From contig WELA01003918.1 in assembly GCA_009602735.1 (NCBI GenBank), positions 101,521 through 132,256 on the forward strand: DNA of 30,736 nt, given 5' to 3'. Shown here piece by piece: positions 18,463 through 29,885 of this stretch. This stretch comes from Mesotaenium endlicherianum (Eukaryota > Streptophyta > Zygnematophyceae > Zygnematales > Mesotaeniaceae). Under the pieces are notes generated by a model, which worked only from the letters and a program-made list of their open reading frames with translations, had not been told where the DNA came from and did no database searches. The position numbers and the translations under genes were made by a program. Within the stretch, counting starts at the first letter, position 1. The number at the start of each line of letters is the position of its first letter.

Positions 18463-21400
18463 ATGGCTCGGATGGGAGGGAAGAGACAGGGCTTGCTTAT
18501 TTTGTTGTGTATAGCATCTGCTATTGTCTTAGGATATGTAGACGCCGCTACGATGCCCCTTGTGGGACGCCACATCCTAGGTTATCGTGACCATTCGTAC
18601 AAGATGCACGCCAAGGTGCCACTGTATGCCAACAAAGTTGGACCTTTTCACAACCCTAGGTACAGTATCTGTGCAAGACCTGTACTGCGAGCTCAGCTGT
18701 GTGACGAGGGTGTCCTGGTATATGGGAATGAATTGGAAGCGGATGAGGCAGCTGAAGTTCAATCACAAACGTGATCTGAGAACTCAATGCAGACTTCCAC
18801 ATCTTCCTTTGCCACCGTGATTCTCACGATAGGATAGCTGCTTAAGGTCACTTCACAGTCACCTGTGCTGTTGACAGTAGTAGTGTGTAACATGTGGTGT
18901 AGTTACAGTAATAATATGTAACATGTGGTGTAGAACCTATGCTGCATACGACGTGTCTGGATCTGGATAGTCTGCATGATCAATCATCTTTCTTGAGGAC
19001 TGCGGAGGAGAGGAGTGCAGCCTTGTGTTGCCCATTGCCCAGCTAATGCTGTTGTGAGGTATGGTTGCGAAGGAACTTTGTTATGAGCTCCTCTGACGTA
19101 TTAATTGGATGTTTTTCAGTGAGACATACCAATACTATGACCTGCCATTCTGCCCTCCCGAAGACATCAAGCATAAGCCAGAAGACTTGGGAGAGGTTAT
19201 AGAGGGAGACCGCTTGGTCACCACAATGTACGATGTCAGCTTCAGAGTCGACAAGGAGAATGAGAAGCTTTGTCCTAAAACCTTGACTGTGGAAGATTTG
19301 CGCAAGTTTCGGAAGGCTGTCAAGGAAGACTACTATTTCCAGGTCTGCTGCTCGCATGTTCTGTTGGTTCTCTGCCTACGGGCCAAGCTCATCAGCTATG
19401 CGTTTGTAAGTTCGTGTACATGTGTAAGGCGTGTAGATGTGTATCCTGTCTTCCTGGCTCATTAGCCTAAGCCTGCAGCTACAAGATCATCGCTCCTATG
19501 ATGACTGCAGTTAAGGGTGCCAATGTGCTATGTGGGCAGCATTGTAGGAACTCTTTTTGTGGAACTTAACATGGTTGTGGATGTGTGTCATGCAATGTGC
19601 TTAAAGGTTGTCAAGTGTATTGATGGCGGAAATGGCAGATGTTCTATGATGACCTTCCTATCTGGGGCTTCATTGGAAAGACATACCAGGACACCAAGCC
19701 TGATGGGAAGGAGGAGACCCGTTACTTGCTCTTCACTCACGTCCACTTTGATGTCAGCTACAATAAGGACCGCGTGATTGAGATCAATGTGTCCACAGAC
19801 CCTCAGCAGTTTGTGGACATCACCGAAGACAAGACCGTCCAGGCTGAGTTCTCCTTCTCAACCAAGTGGAGTGAAACTTCCACCCCCTATGAGAAGCGCA
19901 TGGAGAAGTACTCCCGCTACTCCTTCCTGCCCCAGCACCTGGAGATCCACTGGTTCTCCATCATCAACTCGTGCGTCACCGTGCTGCTGCTCACGGGCTT
20001 CCTGGCCACCATCCTCATGCGCGTGCTCAAGAACGACTTCATGAAGTAAGTGGCCCCCGAGCAGCGCTGAGCTGACTGAGCTGAGCTGAGCTGAGCTGAG
20101 CTGGTTGGGGCTCTGAGCATGCCGTCACACATGCCCTCCGGTCAAGAGCAACTGCCTAGCTTCTGCAATGTCCAGTTCTGTTGTTGAATTACTAGCCACT
20201 AATTGTGCTGGTTGGACGGCTTAGAAGATTGGCATTAGGGCCTGTCGCTTCATGTCCGTGCAAGGACAATGCAGGTGTATGTGAGATGAAGTCACTGGGA
20301 TCCGCCTTCACCTCCTGATCTGTCACGTTTAATTGTCTTGGTAGTTATACAATAAGGTGCCCCGTCGTAGATAGCACCCAAGGCTCTGGCTTGAGGATTG
20401 TAGTACCTTATTGGCGCGTTGTATTCACGGTGACAGGTATACGCGTGAGGAGGAGAACGCGGAGGACCAGGAAGAGACTGGCTGGAAGTACATCCACGGA
20501 GACGTGTTCCGTTTCCCACCGCAGGTCAAGTGAGTGTCGTCATCACCACACCACTTCAAAATGGAGAAGGCTGATAGCACAAATTGCGACACTGTCCTGC
20601 AGCTTGATCTATTAATGCCTGGTGCAAGATTGTCGCTGCACGCAGAAATTGCAGTTGCAAAGCACCACTAGAACAAGTACTTCACACAGATATGCATGAG
20701 GGGCTGGCTCTAAAAGAAGGAGCAAAACCATTGATATTGCACGGACATCCTCATTAGCATACTTCATCTTTTTCGCATCGAACTGCTTGGTCACTACTTG
20801 ACAAATGTCTGGGACTGCTCATATCAGATGGCCAGCTATATAGGGTTGGTAACTGAGGTGTGGGACTTGGAGAGCATTGGGTTGACTGGAGCTACAAGGG
20901 TGGTGCCCTTCTTCTCATGGAGCACAGCCAGTACGCTTAGCAAAGTAGGGCCTGGAGGAAGAATTTGGTTCTCTGTTTCTTGGGTGAGGTTTGGGGGAGG
21001 GGCAACATACTACACATCTATGGAAGGCCTGCATAATGTGGGCTTGTTGGTTCCTCTCAGGCAGGGCTCCACATGCTGCTGTTGGTGCGCCATGCTCGCT
21101 GCCCTTTCTCACCTTTCAAGACTCGCGCATGCGTGCCTCTTCTTGTGTCTGTGTGGGTGTGTCTGGGTGGAGGGAGCAGCCTGTTCTGTGCGGTGGTGGG
21201 CGCAGGCACGCAGCTGCTGGTGCTCGTGTTCTTCATCTTCCTGTTGGCGCTCATCGGCGTGTTCTACCCCTACAATAGGGGTGCCCCTTACACTGCCTGC
21301 ATCGTGCTCTATGCTCTCACGGCCGGCATTTCAGGTTATGTGTCGGCCCACTATTACCGCCAGATGGGCGGCGACAGCTGGGTAAGTTCCGCATTCGCCA

Positions 21401-23581
21401 CTGCTTATGCTCCGAAATCAACGCGAGTCTGTCACTTGGCGTGCACGGTCATGTCTAGTACTCGTCCCGGGAGCGCACAGTATGTGATCTCCTTTGTTTG
21501 ACGAGTACACCACGAATTTGAGGAGGCAGGGCGGCAAAACTGACTGGTGTTTGTGATGTGCAATGGTGTTTGCAGGTGCGCAATGTGGTGCTGACAGCGC
21601 TGCTGTTCTGCGGGCCCTTCTTCTCGGCCTTTGCCTTCAACAACACCGTGGCCATTGTGTACGGCTCCAGTCAGGCACTGCCATTCGGCACCATCGTGAT
21701 CGTGATTGTCATCTGGGCGCTCGTCACCTTCCCCCTCACAGTAAGCGCTTCGGCTCAAGCACGCGTTGCAGTTTATTGCATAATGGGCAGTCAGCTTCTT
21801 CATGCCAGAGTGTGCTCGTCGGTGCCCATTATTCGGTTGTGCAGAGTCGTTGTATGGGAGGAGAGCTTGCTTATCTTGAACGCGTTTGAGCCCAAAGTCA
21901 CCAATCTATCCTGGAGTGCAGCGCACATGCTTGTCTCAGAGTCCTGCCACAGTGGATACCAGCTGACCAGCCAGCCAGCCAGCCAACCAACGCCTCAACT
22001 CCAACAATTGCTAAAGTATGTATGCGTCGCAAGAGGAGTTGGTGGTCACGCCAAAGGCTTGGGGTTTGGCGAGGTGCAGGTGCTGGGCGGCATTGCGGGG
22101 AAGAAGACCACCTCGGAGTTTGCGGCGCCTTGCCGCACCAACAAGTATCCCCGTGAGATTCCGGCTCTGCCCTGGTACCGCAAAGCCATCCCCCAGGTAC
22201 TTATAAACCCCCGCCCTCCCCACCCCCCTGTCCCCTCTCCCCCTGCCTCCTTCTCTCTTCCTTCTCCCTTGTTAAGTGTGCCATCGTCAGTTGATAATTG
22301 TCTCCCTGCGTGCTGAGGACGACGTCGGCCCAAACCTGCTTAGAGTGGGATGCTTATTGCCTTCCATCTTTCAAAATGCTGCTCGGAGCACCGTGGGCTT
22401 CATCACTGGAGTTGTTCGAATCCTTATTGCCACTGTTGACAAATGTGCTGGCTGAGCCGTTGGTGCTGGGAAGCACAGGCATGTCTTAGTGCACTTCCCT
22501 AAGGATTGGCTGCGTACAACATCTTCAATGAAAACCCACCCGCTGTTTCTTCGGAAGTAGCTATCGTTGCGACGGCAGATGCACGTGCTATGGCTGAAGT
22601 TGAGGGCATGTTTTGTGTGCCTGTGTGCTGCAGATGGCCATGGCGGGCTTCCTGCCCTTCAGCGCCATCTACATTGAGCTGTACTACATCTTTGCGAGCG
22701 TGTGGGGCCACAAGATCTACACCATCTACAGCATCCTCTTCATCGTGTTCATCATCCTCATCATCGTCACCGCCTTCATCACCATCGCGCTCACCTACTT
22801 CCAGCTCGCCGTCGAGGACCACGAGTGGTGGTGGAGGTGAGAGGGGCTGCCACAGTCCTCCCGTTCTGCCATCATGCCCCCCCCCTTCAAAAAGTCGTGC
22901 CCCTTTACTCCAGCTTCTGATGCACGCCCTGGAAGGCAGGGGCTCGCGCTGCAGAAACCGAAGCTCCGTTGAAAGCCTCACTGTAACCCAGGTATTGCCG
23001 CACTCAAGTGGCGACCACCTTGTGAGGACACTGCAGGTGGGCCAGGCTACCACTAGGGCCAGTCTACTGTTGGTGTACTTGGGCCTGGCCCCTCTTGCTG
23101 GGTTGCTTCTTCAGATGAGAGGGGGGTCAAGCTTAGTCCAGGAGGATGCAGGGGTGGGAGTACAGTTGCCGTGATAGCACGGGCTGTGGGGACTGCACAA
23201 GGAAAGCACCGCCGTAGCAAGAGCACTCATTAAGGCTAGTACAGAAGCACCATCTGCAGCAAAGCTCTCGCGTGGCCTTCTGTTGTTATGGACCGCTAAT
23301 GCCACTGATCTTCCACCTGTGTGCGCTTGCGTGTCTGCATCGTCATCTTCTGTGCCTGCAGGTCCATCCTTTGTGGAGGATCGACCGGGCTGTTCATCTA
23401 CGGCTACTGCTTCTACTACTACTATGCACGGTCCGACATGACCGGCTTCATGCAGACGTCCTTCTTCTTCGGCTACATGTCGTGCGTGTGCTATGGCTTC
23501 TTCCTCATGCTTGGCTCGGTCGGGTTTCGCGCCTCGCTCATGTTTGTGCGACATATCTACAGAGCCATTAAGTGCGAGTGA
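18463..23581 (+). CDS. TM9 superfamily (nonaspanin) membrane protein, complete, 9 exons
   Basis: Exons: 18463-18659, 19120-19342, 19639-20045, 20437-20529, 21180-21381, 21576-21740, 22080-22196, 22634-22836, 23362-23581 (TGA). All introns are GT-AG and the phases add up exactly to 608 residues, close to the usual length of TM9SF1-type proteins. The N-terminus has a basic start then a hydrophobic signal segment to about residue 28. A lumenal domain follows with V-N-K-V-G-P, Y-Y-D-L-P-F-C and [10 protein letters not shown]. Multiple membrane spans start near residue 250, with the family motifs [14 protein letters not shown]-x-G-T-Q, L-P-F-G-T and [10 protein letters not shown]. The last four residues, I-K-C-E, include the K-x-E form of the K-x-D/E signal that retains nonaspanins in Golgi membranes. 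Plant and animal relatives act in endomembrane sorting. Met at 18472 is an alternative start. Confidence 0.95.
20073..20102. repeat. GAGCT pentanucleotide repeat in TM9 intron 3
   Basis: About five gagct units begin some 30 bases after the donor of the third exon. It is a short intron microsatellite. Confidence 0.85.
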
Positions 23582-24427
23582 AATGTACGCAGGGCACATG
23601 CTGCTTTTGAGGATTTATTTGGGGAAGATAATGTTATGCTGCCGTTGAAGTACCAGTAGGAAGTAGGTACAAATAGACCTCTCCTAGTTTCCTTGGGAAT
23701 CTTTGTATACTGTTCAGAGACAGCTCGCTTCAGAACCTACCGGTTGCAAAAACATAGAGGAGTCCTACCAACGGGCACTGACTATTTGGTGTAGGCATGA
23801 GCAGGACTTGCATAAGCTGTTTTAGAATGTGGGTCAAGGCTGTCAATGAACAACGCAGATGCGTGTGAAGTATGCGAGCCTTCTTGAACTTAGGTCTATG
23901 GTTAAGGTAGTTTTTTAATATTATGACTGTGAGCATTACAAGCTTCTCTGAAACATGCTTAACTTATCTGTCTCCATCAACAAACTCTCTTGATATTATT
24001 CCTGTATTCGAATAAACATTACGCTGCACAAATGTAACGTGATTCTTTTGAACGTGAAGCCTGCAAATATGTTACACATGAAACCTGCTGATATCCTTGG
24101 GTGCTATCTTGTGCTGCTACCCACCAAGTGCAAGTAGCAACTAGTTTTTTTTTCAATTTGTCAGGCTGGGATGTGCCATGAGTAATTATACCTCATATAA
24201 TACAAGCTACCAATGAGTTCATTGGTACATCATTCTACGACTAAGCAGTGACACCTAAGTCCCTACCTGAACAGCAGCTAGTTTCTATCCATAGGCCAAC
24301 AGCCCGATTATTCTAATGTACCTAGTTGTTCACAAGCACTTACCAGCACCTTTCTGAACATGGTCGATGCATGATACAAACAGAACACGTCCCAGGTTTG
24401 TCCATGAGGTCCCCTCCCGTCAATCAG
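23582..24427. other. Region between the converging TM9 and CBS genes
   Basis: Both neighbouring genes point into this stretch, so it should hold both 3' untranslated regions. The sequence is moderately AT-rich and no further coding frame is convincing. Confidence 0.6.
24011..24037 (+). terminator. Candidate polyadenylation signals for the TM9 gene
   Basis: aataaa at 24011-24016 and tgtaa at 24033-24037 (the signal favoured by many green algae) lie about 430-455 bases after the TM9 stop codon. Both are short and could occur by chance. Confidence 0.3.
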
Positions 24428-26074
24428 CTACGCCGTGGCGCCAGCTCCATTTCTTGGGTGCGACGCCTTGCTCCTCACAGCTTTGACAATATCCGACAAC
24501 GTGACGACTCCTTCCAACACGTCCGAGCCCTCTTCAGTGACCCACACGCGGTGAACCTTATGGGCCGCAGCGAGCTCCATGACTTCACCCAGGGGGGTCC
24601 TGGCACTGCATGTTACCGGCGCCTTCAAGGAGGCCCGGCCCTCAGGAGGAGCCGCCTCCACAGCAGCAGTCTGGTGGGTGCCACCAGCGGCACCAAATAC
24701 GGTCCCAAAGCCGCACTCGGAGGCAAGGGAGAGGCGCGACAGGAACTCGGCGACCGTCAGCTTTGGCAAGCTGCGGAGCACGTCGGCATTGCAGCCGCGC
24801 AGATCGCTGGCCGAGAACGTCGCTATCACCCTCCTCCCGACTCCCTGCAGCCACGTGGCACGCAGCTCAGCAGCGTCAGGCGTCAGGCGTCAGGCATTAG
24901 CCGGACACTTGCCAAACGTCAGCACATGAACATGTGCGGACACGTGAACCCAAAGGAACGGACTGGCTGCCGGCCAAGAACGCCACCAGGGACACCCCCA
25001 AGACAGTAAGCCTGGTCCTGTAGGTACGCTACAGTGCCGGACATGCTGGCAGGGATGAAGACAGGTGAGAGAGCCAAGGGCAGTGTAGGAGCAGAGGGGA
25101 TCGGGGGCGATATAACAAGCACTGTGCGTGTACGAGGAGCTTGGAGAATGCTGCAGAGAAGCCTGCCGAGCGCAGCTAGCACGGCACGCGGATGCGGATG
25201 CACACGCGTACAGAAACAGACATGCAGCCTACTAATTGTGTCGAGAGCACGAACACTGGATGCAAGAAAATGCCCCCCCTGTTTGTTAACAGGAACTTTG
25301 GCAACTGGACCCGAACGGGGAACAAGATATGGAGGGAGGGCAGCCACTGACATCAAGCAACCATGCTGTAGAAGCCATAGCCTAGCTGTCATTCGCAAAC
25401 GATGCGCCCTCAGGTCCAGTGCTTGTTTTCCGTGCTGAAGCACACACAGGCCGGCACAGGCTGGAGGGAGGGGCAGGGGTAGGCCAAGCGTGAGTCTGGG
25501 ATGGAGGGGGAAGGGAGTGGAGGAAGAGGGAATGTGGGCCCCTGGGGCTACAGGCTGACGGACCATGGCAAGCATCAGCTCCTGGTCGATGTCCGGCGCG
25601 GGCTCCACCACCGCGACAGCTGTCACGCTCGCCTGCTGCATGCAGCGCACAGCGTGGATGACGCGCATGCTGGCCGGCACCGCCAGCACGGCGGCGTGCA
25701 CGGCCCCCGCGGCGGCCGCGCCCTGCGCCAGCACGGCCGCGAGCTCCGCGCCCAGGTCGGCGCGGCGCGCGAGCAGGAAGCGCATGACGTCCGACTGTGT
25801 GAGCATCTTGTACGCGGGCGCCGTCTCCACCAGCTCCACGCCGCTCACGTGCGGCGGGCCCGGGCCGGGTGCGCCCGCGGCGGGATCCGCGGAGGAGCAG
25901 ACCTCGAGGGGCACGAGCACGCGGTGCACGCCCTTGCAGAGGGGCTCCATGGCGTCGTACAGCCTGCCAGAGGGGCGGGGGGACGTGATTGTGGGCGTAC
26001 AAGCGCATGCACGAATACAACAAAACGGACAAACGAACACACACACACACAAACACACACACGCGCGCGCGCGT

Positions 26075-26114
<40 letters not shown>

Positions 26115-26348
26115 GTGCGCGCGCGCACACACACGGCGTGAGGCACAGAGCATGCACTTACGAACTCACACATATGCACACGTGTACGTGCCCAGGGGGA
26201 GGGAGAGCACGCGGGGGAGGAAGCAGGAGAGCGCGTGGGAGAGCGGGAGAGTGGGAGAGCGGAAGAGCGAGAGTGCAAGAGGGAGGAAGAGCGGGAGGGA
26301 GTGCGGGAGGGAGGGAGGGAGAGAGGACACACGTGCATGCATGCACAA

Positions 26349-26402
<54 letters not shown>

Positions 26403-27861
26403 ACAGGCGTGCATGCGTACGTAGTGGCCGGCTGCAGCGTCCAGAGGCTGAGGCCCTCGAGCGAGTGACCGATGATGCGCGACACGGGCATCTCCAGCGC
26501 CCACTCTGTGTTGCTGGCGCCCTCCGGCTCCGCCAGGTGCATGAGCACGTCCAGCACGCTCACCAGGCCAATGTACTGCTTGCGCGCCTGCCCCGTCTTG
26601 GGGTCGGACTCCAGGATGACGGAGCCGCCCGCGCCCAGCCACTGGCCCGGGGGGGCGGCCACGGGCAGCGCCAGCACGTTGTGCGTCAGCATGGCCTGCA
26701 GCGCGTCCCTCACTGCTCGAGTGCACAGGCATGCGGGCACGCGGGAGACACACACACACGCCCACGCAAAAACATGTACATGCAAACCACACGAGGTCAC
26801 GCTCACGCTCACGCACACCCACACGTGGTCTCACGGACGACGCACACGAGCAGGGACGCACTCGCACAGGCACGCACGCATAGTCACGCTCACGCACACC
26901 CACACGTACACGCGCACGCGCACGGCACGCGCAGACAAGTGCATGCGGGCGTGCACACGCAGGTGCGTGTGCAATGAGTGCGAATTGAGGGCCGCATGTG
27001 CGAGGTGGTGCATGATGAGACTGCGGCCAAGGGGCCCTGGGATTGAAAGAGACGTAAGGTGGGCACCATCCCAACAGGAGTGCTGGCAGAAGGCACTTGA
27101 AGTAAGTGTTCAAGAGGCTCCCCCCCCCGCTTCCTCCCTCCAGCTTGTTCCCTCCCACTCCCTTCCGCCTCCCCCCCGCTTCTTGCCCTCCCTCCCTCTT
27201 CTGTCCCCTCCCCCCTCCCCTCCTCCAATCCTACTCCCCTCCCCCAATTTGTCTCTCGGCCAATCACGAGAAGTGCCCTCCAGAAGCTGCGCCAAGTATC
27301 CTTATGAAACGATTATAGCAGCCAGATTTAGCACACCCTAAGTGGCCCAACTTGGGTGACATGTTCTGCTTACTTATTCGTTTTCCCTACTTATTCGTTC
27401 TTCCCCTATTTTGAGATTGTCATCTACACACAGCTCAAGAATGTACTGCCACAGCAGGCCGTCCCCAGAGACGTGCTCTGCCACATTACACATCTCTGAT
27501 GTGCCTTGACCACACATAAGTCACTGATGCGTGATATTATTTGATGAAAAGTGTAGTGCTCCGCACTGGATGCGTACAAACTAGTGACCAGGCTTCCAGT
27601 TTCCTGCATTTCTTACTTTTTAGCGATGCAGCTGCACATGAAGGCCAAAAATTCTTATTTGTATTTTTTCCACATAATTTCAAGCTTCCTTGCCATCTAC
27701 TGGAGGCGACACCACAAGCTCTTCCGAATAGGGGAAATACTGTAACACGAAGAAAAGGCTGTACCTGTGGCAGAATGAGGTATCTGAATTAGTCGTCCCT
27801 TCCCCTGCAGAAGCTCACGTATCGTATGCTGCTGCAGAATGTTTGGCTGGTCCTGAGCCAT
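24428..27861 (-). CDS. Four-CBS protein, PV42/SNF4-like (SnRK1 gamma-type), complete, 4 exons
   Basis: Exons on the minus strand: 27861-27765, 26712-26421, 25963-25564, 24844-24428. Phases agree at all three GT-AG junctions and give 401 residues. The start was chosen at 27861 because family similarity begins there, with a favourable A at -3. CBS1 spans about residues 20-95 and carries L-P-V-A-A-P-P-G-Q-W-x-G-A-G-G-S and R-K-Q-Y-I-G. CBS2 lies at about 125-200 (D-A-M-E-P-L-x-x-G-V-H-R, Y-K-M-L-T-Q-S-D). CBS3 lies at about 228-283 (T-F-S-A-S-D-L-R-G) and CBS4 at about 340-390 (K-V-H-R-V-W-V, G-V-V-T-L-S-D-I). This pattern is that of plant PV42-type, SNF4-like proteins, in which paired CBS modules bind adenine nucleotides and may regulate SnRK1 kinase. 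Whether it is a true kinase subunit is inference. Ala-rich linkers separate the halves. Confidence 0.9.
26038..26134. repeat. CA and CG alternating repeats in CBS-gene intron 2
   Basis: A (CA)n tract is flanked by two alternating (CG)n blocks (about 26062-26074 and 26115-26126). The whole run is alternating purine-pyrimidine. It lies in the intron between 25964 and 26420. Confidence 0.85.
26348..26403. repeat. GGCA tetranucleotide microsatellite in CBS-gene intron 2
   Basis: About thirteen uninterrupted ggca units end about 17 bases before the intron's 5' end as read on the minus strand (donor at 26420). Confidence 0.92.
26713..27764 (-). other. Intron 1 of the CBS gene, rich in CA-type and pyrimidine repeats
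   Basis: This 1.05-kb intron separates the small first exon from the CBS1 exon. It has repeated cacgctcacgcacacccacacgt blocks (about 26798-26825 and 26883-26907) and a C/T-rich stretch at 27118-27245. The many long reading frames in it are due to this composition. Confidence 0.75.
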
Positions 27862-29665
27862 GCTGCCTCTCTGTGATGCGGAAAATTGATTTTTCCCGAT
27901 CGAGTGCACAACCTGAGCACGTAAAAAGCCTCTGCCAGTCAAGGCTACACGATGGGTCTTCACCACTTTATGCCGAACTGACAGTTGCTGGAAGACTGAG
28001 GGGTTCAATCGGATGTGCAGGCCACAATGTCGAAGTAATGTCATAGCAATGTGCTCGCGAAATGTTAAACGAGCTCCGGAATTTTGTGGAACGATGGAGA
28101 GGCCGCTGGGGTGCAGCCAGTTTTCTGTGCAATTGAGCAATGCTTGTATGGTTTGCCACCAATTGCCAGCGCACCAAAGCGCACCGCTAAGCACCCATGC
28201 CCACTAGGCAGTATTTGCAGCCATTTGCGCTCAATAACGTACGTAGCCGTACCGCCAGACTTTTAAGCACCTGACGTGGTACTTGCCAGCGCCGCTTAGT
28301 TCGTAATTCGAAGAGTCGCGCTTTGTCGCGCTGCCCGAGACGGCTTGCCTCAGGTTGCCCGGATAGCTGTTGCCTTCTTGATTCCTAATTATATCTTCAA
28401 CACCACTGTATTCGACCTTTTTTTGAAGCAATTTCTTGCCCATCATCCTTAAAGTAGCAAGTATAAATATGTTCAATGGGAGAACTTCGGTTCATGGGCG
28501 TAATTGTTATCGTCCAAAGGGCCAACGATGGGTTATTAAGCTTAGAGCGTGCACACTTATCAAACTTGGCCTTGTTTACGTATTCATATTAGCTTGTGCA
28601 CTTATAACTTCAAAGCTAGAGGAAGGACCTAGAGAATATTCTAAGCTCAAGACATTTATTTTCTTTTTTGCACTGCCTACAAAAATCAAGAATATATAGT
28701 TTCTCTATAAAAAATATCATAGATTCATAACCAACTTCAAACACTCACGGCCTTGGAGCATGCGTGGATTTAGAACTTAAAAGCCGACCAGAGGCGCCTT
28801 ATTGTCTCCACAAAATGTACAATGCCGTTAGTCGCTAACTTCATGGACCAATCCTGTGTAATTTTGATACCTAAGTCCATTTAGGTAAGAGTAGCAAACA
28901 TATTTTGTGGTTGTACACCGAGGCACTCCTTTTACGACAATGGTTCGCCTCACTCCCTGGTTTTTAGAAATCATCCATGTATGAACAAACTACATCATCT
29001 TAAATCTCCGGGGACGTATTCAGCATCTCTTGCACATTTACTACTTGGGTTCCTTCATTTGTGCATTGTACCATGCATGTTCTCCACATGTACATCATCA
29101 GTTGTTGTTCACAATCACATTTCGACATCAAGTCCATAGAACATATGTCCTGCTTTCAGAGGAACATCCATCAAACACCCCTTTCCTTGAATGCCAATGC
29201 ACAAACTTATAAAAAAGAAAGCACACACCCAACAAACATTGCGCTTGCTTGTACAACCTATATCACGTATTTATTTCAAGGAAGCAATCAATCCAAAATC
29301 ATAAAGCACCAAATCAATACTTATCCCATATTCATGTGGGCTTTTAAGGGGCTTATAAGCTAGAGCTTGCTTCCTTTTTTAAGAAGCGAGGGCAGTACCC
29401 TCATCAGTTTGCAATCTCAAGATACATATAGAAATCTACTTTGGCCCAATGATCTATGTAAAAAGACTCCGCAAAGGTCACAGAAAGAGCTCTACTTGTC
29501 TCCCTTTTCACGCACAAAGCATTTACCTCCGTAGGAGGTAGTCCAAAACCTTGCAACTACTCCAGCTACTCCGACTGTACAATTATCTACAGATTTGTCG
29601 TCCATTGACAAATTAGGCGAAAGCTGTTTGTTGGCACATCTCCGGCATATAAGGGGTGTTTTCAC
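27862..29665. other. Intergenic region upstream of the CBS gene
   Basis: The region lies between two minus-strand genes, so it holds the sideroflexin 3' side and the CBS promoter. Reading frames of 60-90 codons exist (for example 28436-28699) but show no family resemblance. No clear promoter motif or RNA gene was found. Confidence 0.5.
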
Positions 29666-29885
29666 TTATATGCCCTTATTGTATGTCACCCTGTCGATGG
29701 GTCTCCCGAACTTATCCTTGGCATCGTGGAGGTGCGCTTCGAGCTTGTGGACTTCCACCGAGGCTTGCTGACGGAATATGCCAAAGAAGAGGGGGACGCA
29801 AACTTGAATCGATATGCCGATCATGCCCATGAGGGCCGGGGTCTTCAGCCACGGCTTTTTGACGAAGGTTTGGGTTTGCTCCAAA
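29666..29885 (-). CDS. Sideroflexin, last exon (gene continues beyond what I can resolve)
   Basis: After a tttcag acceptor (ag at 29887-29886), about 73 residues run to a TAA at 29668-29666. They contain K-P-W-L-x-T-P, one hydrophobic segment ending in V-P-L-F-F-G-I-F-R-Q, then S-V-E-V-H-K-L-E and the terminal V-T-Y-N-K-G-I. Sideroflexins end in just this way, with a late membrane span, a short L-E-x-x-L stretch and Y-x-N-K-G-L. The family comprises mitochondrial inner-membrane amino-acid transporters, serine being the best established substrate. The exon starts one base before a codon boundary, so an upstream exon must end in phase 2. I could not find it in the remaining 850 bases on this strand. 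Confidence 0.82.

Noticed and set aside
25382..26977. Overlapping 300-480 codon frames on both strands
   Set aside because: Only parts of the minus-strand frames match CBS motifs and fit splice sites; the rest crosses CA, GGCA and CG repeats in introns.
27862..28194. In-frame extension upstream of the CBS start to a Met at 28194
   Set aside because: The extension has no resemblance to the family N-terminus, and the Met at 27861 has a good context and normal spacing to the first conserved motif.
28436..28699. 87-codon plus-strand frame with a hydrophobic stretch
   Set aside because: AT-rich intergenic DNA, no family resemblance, no splice or promoter context; open frames of this size are expected by chance.
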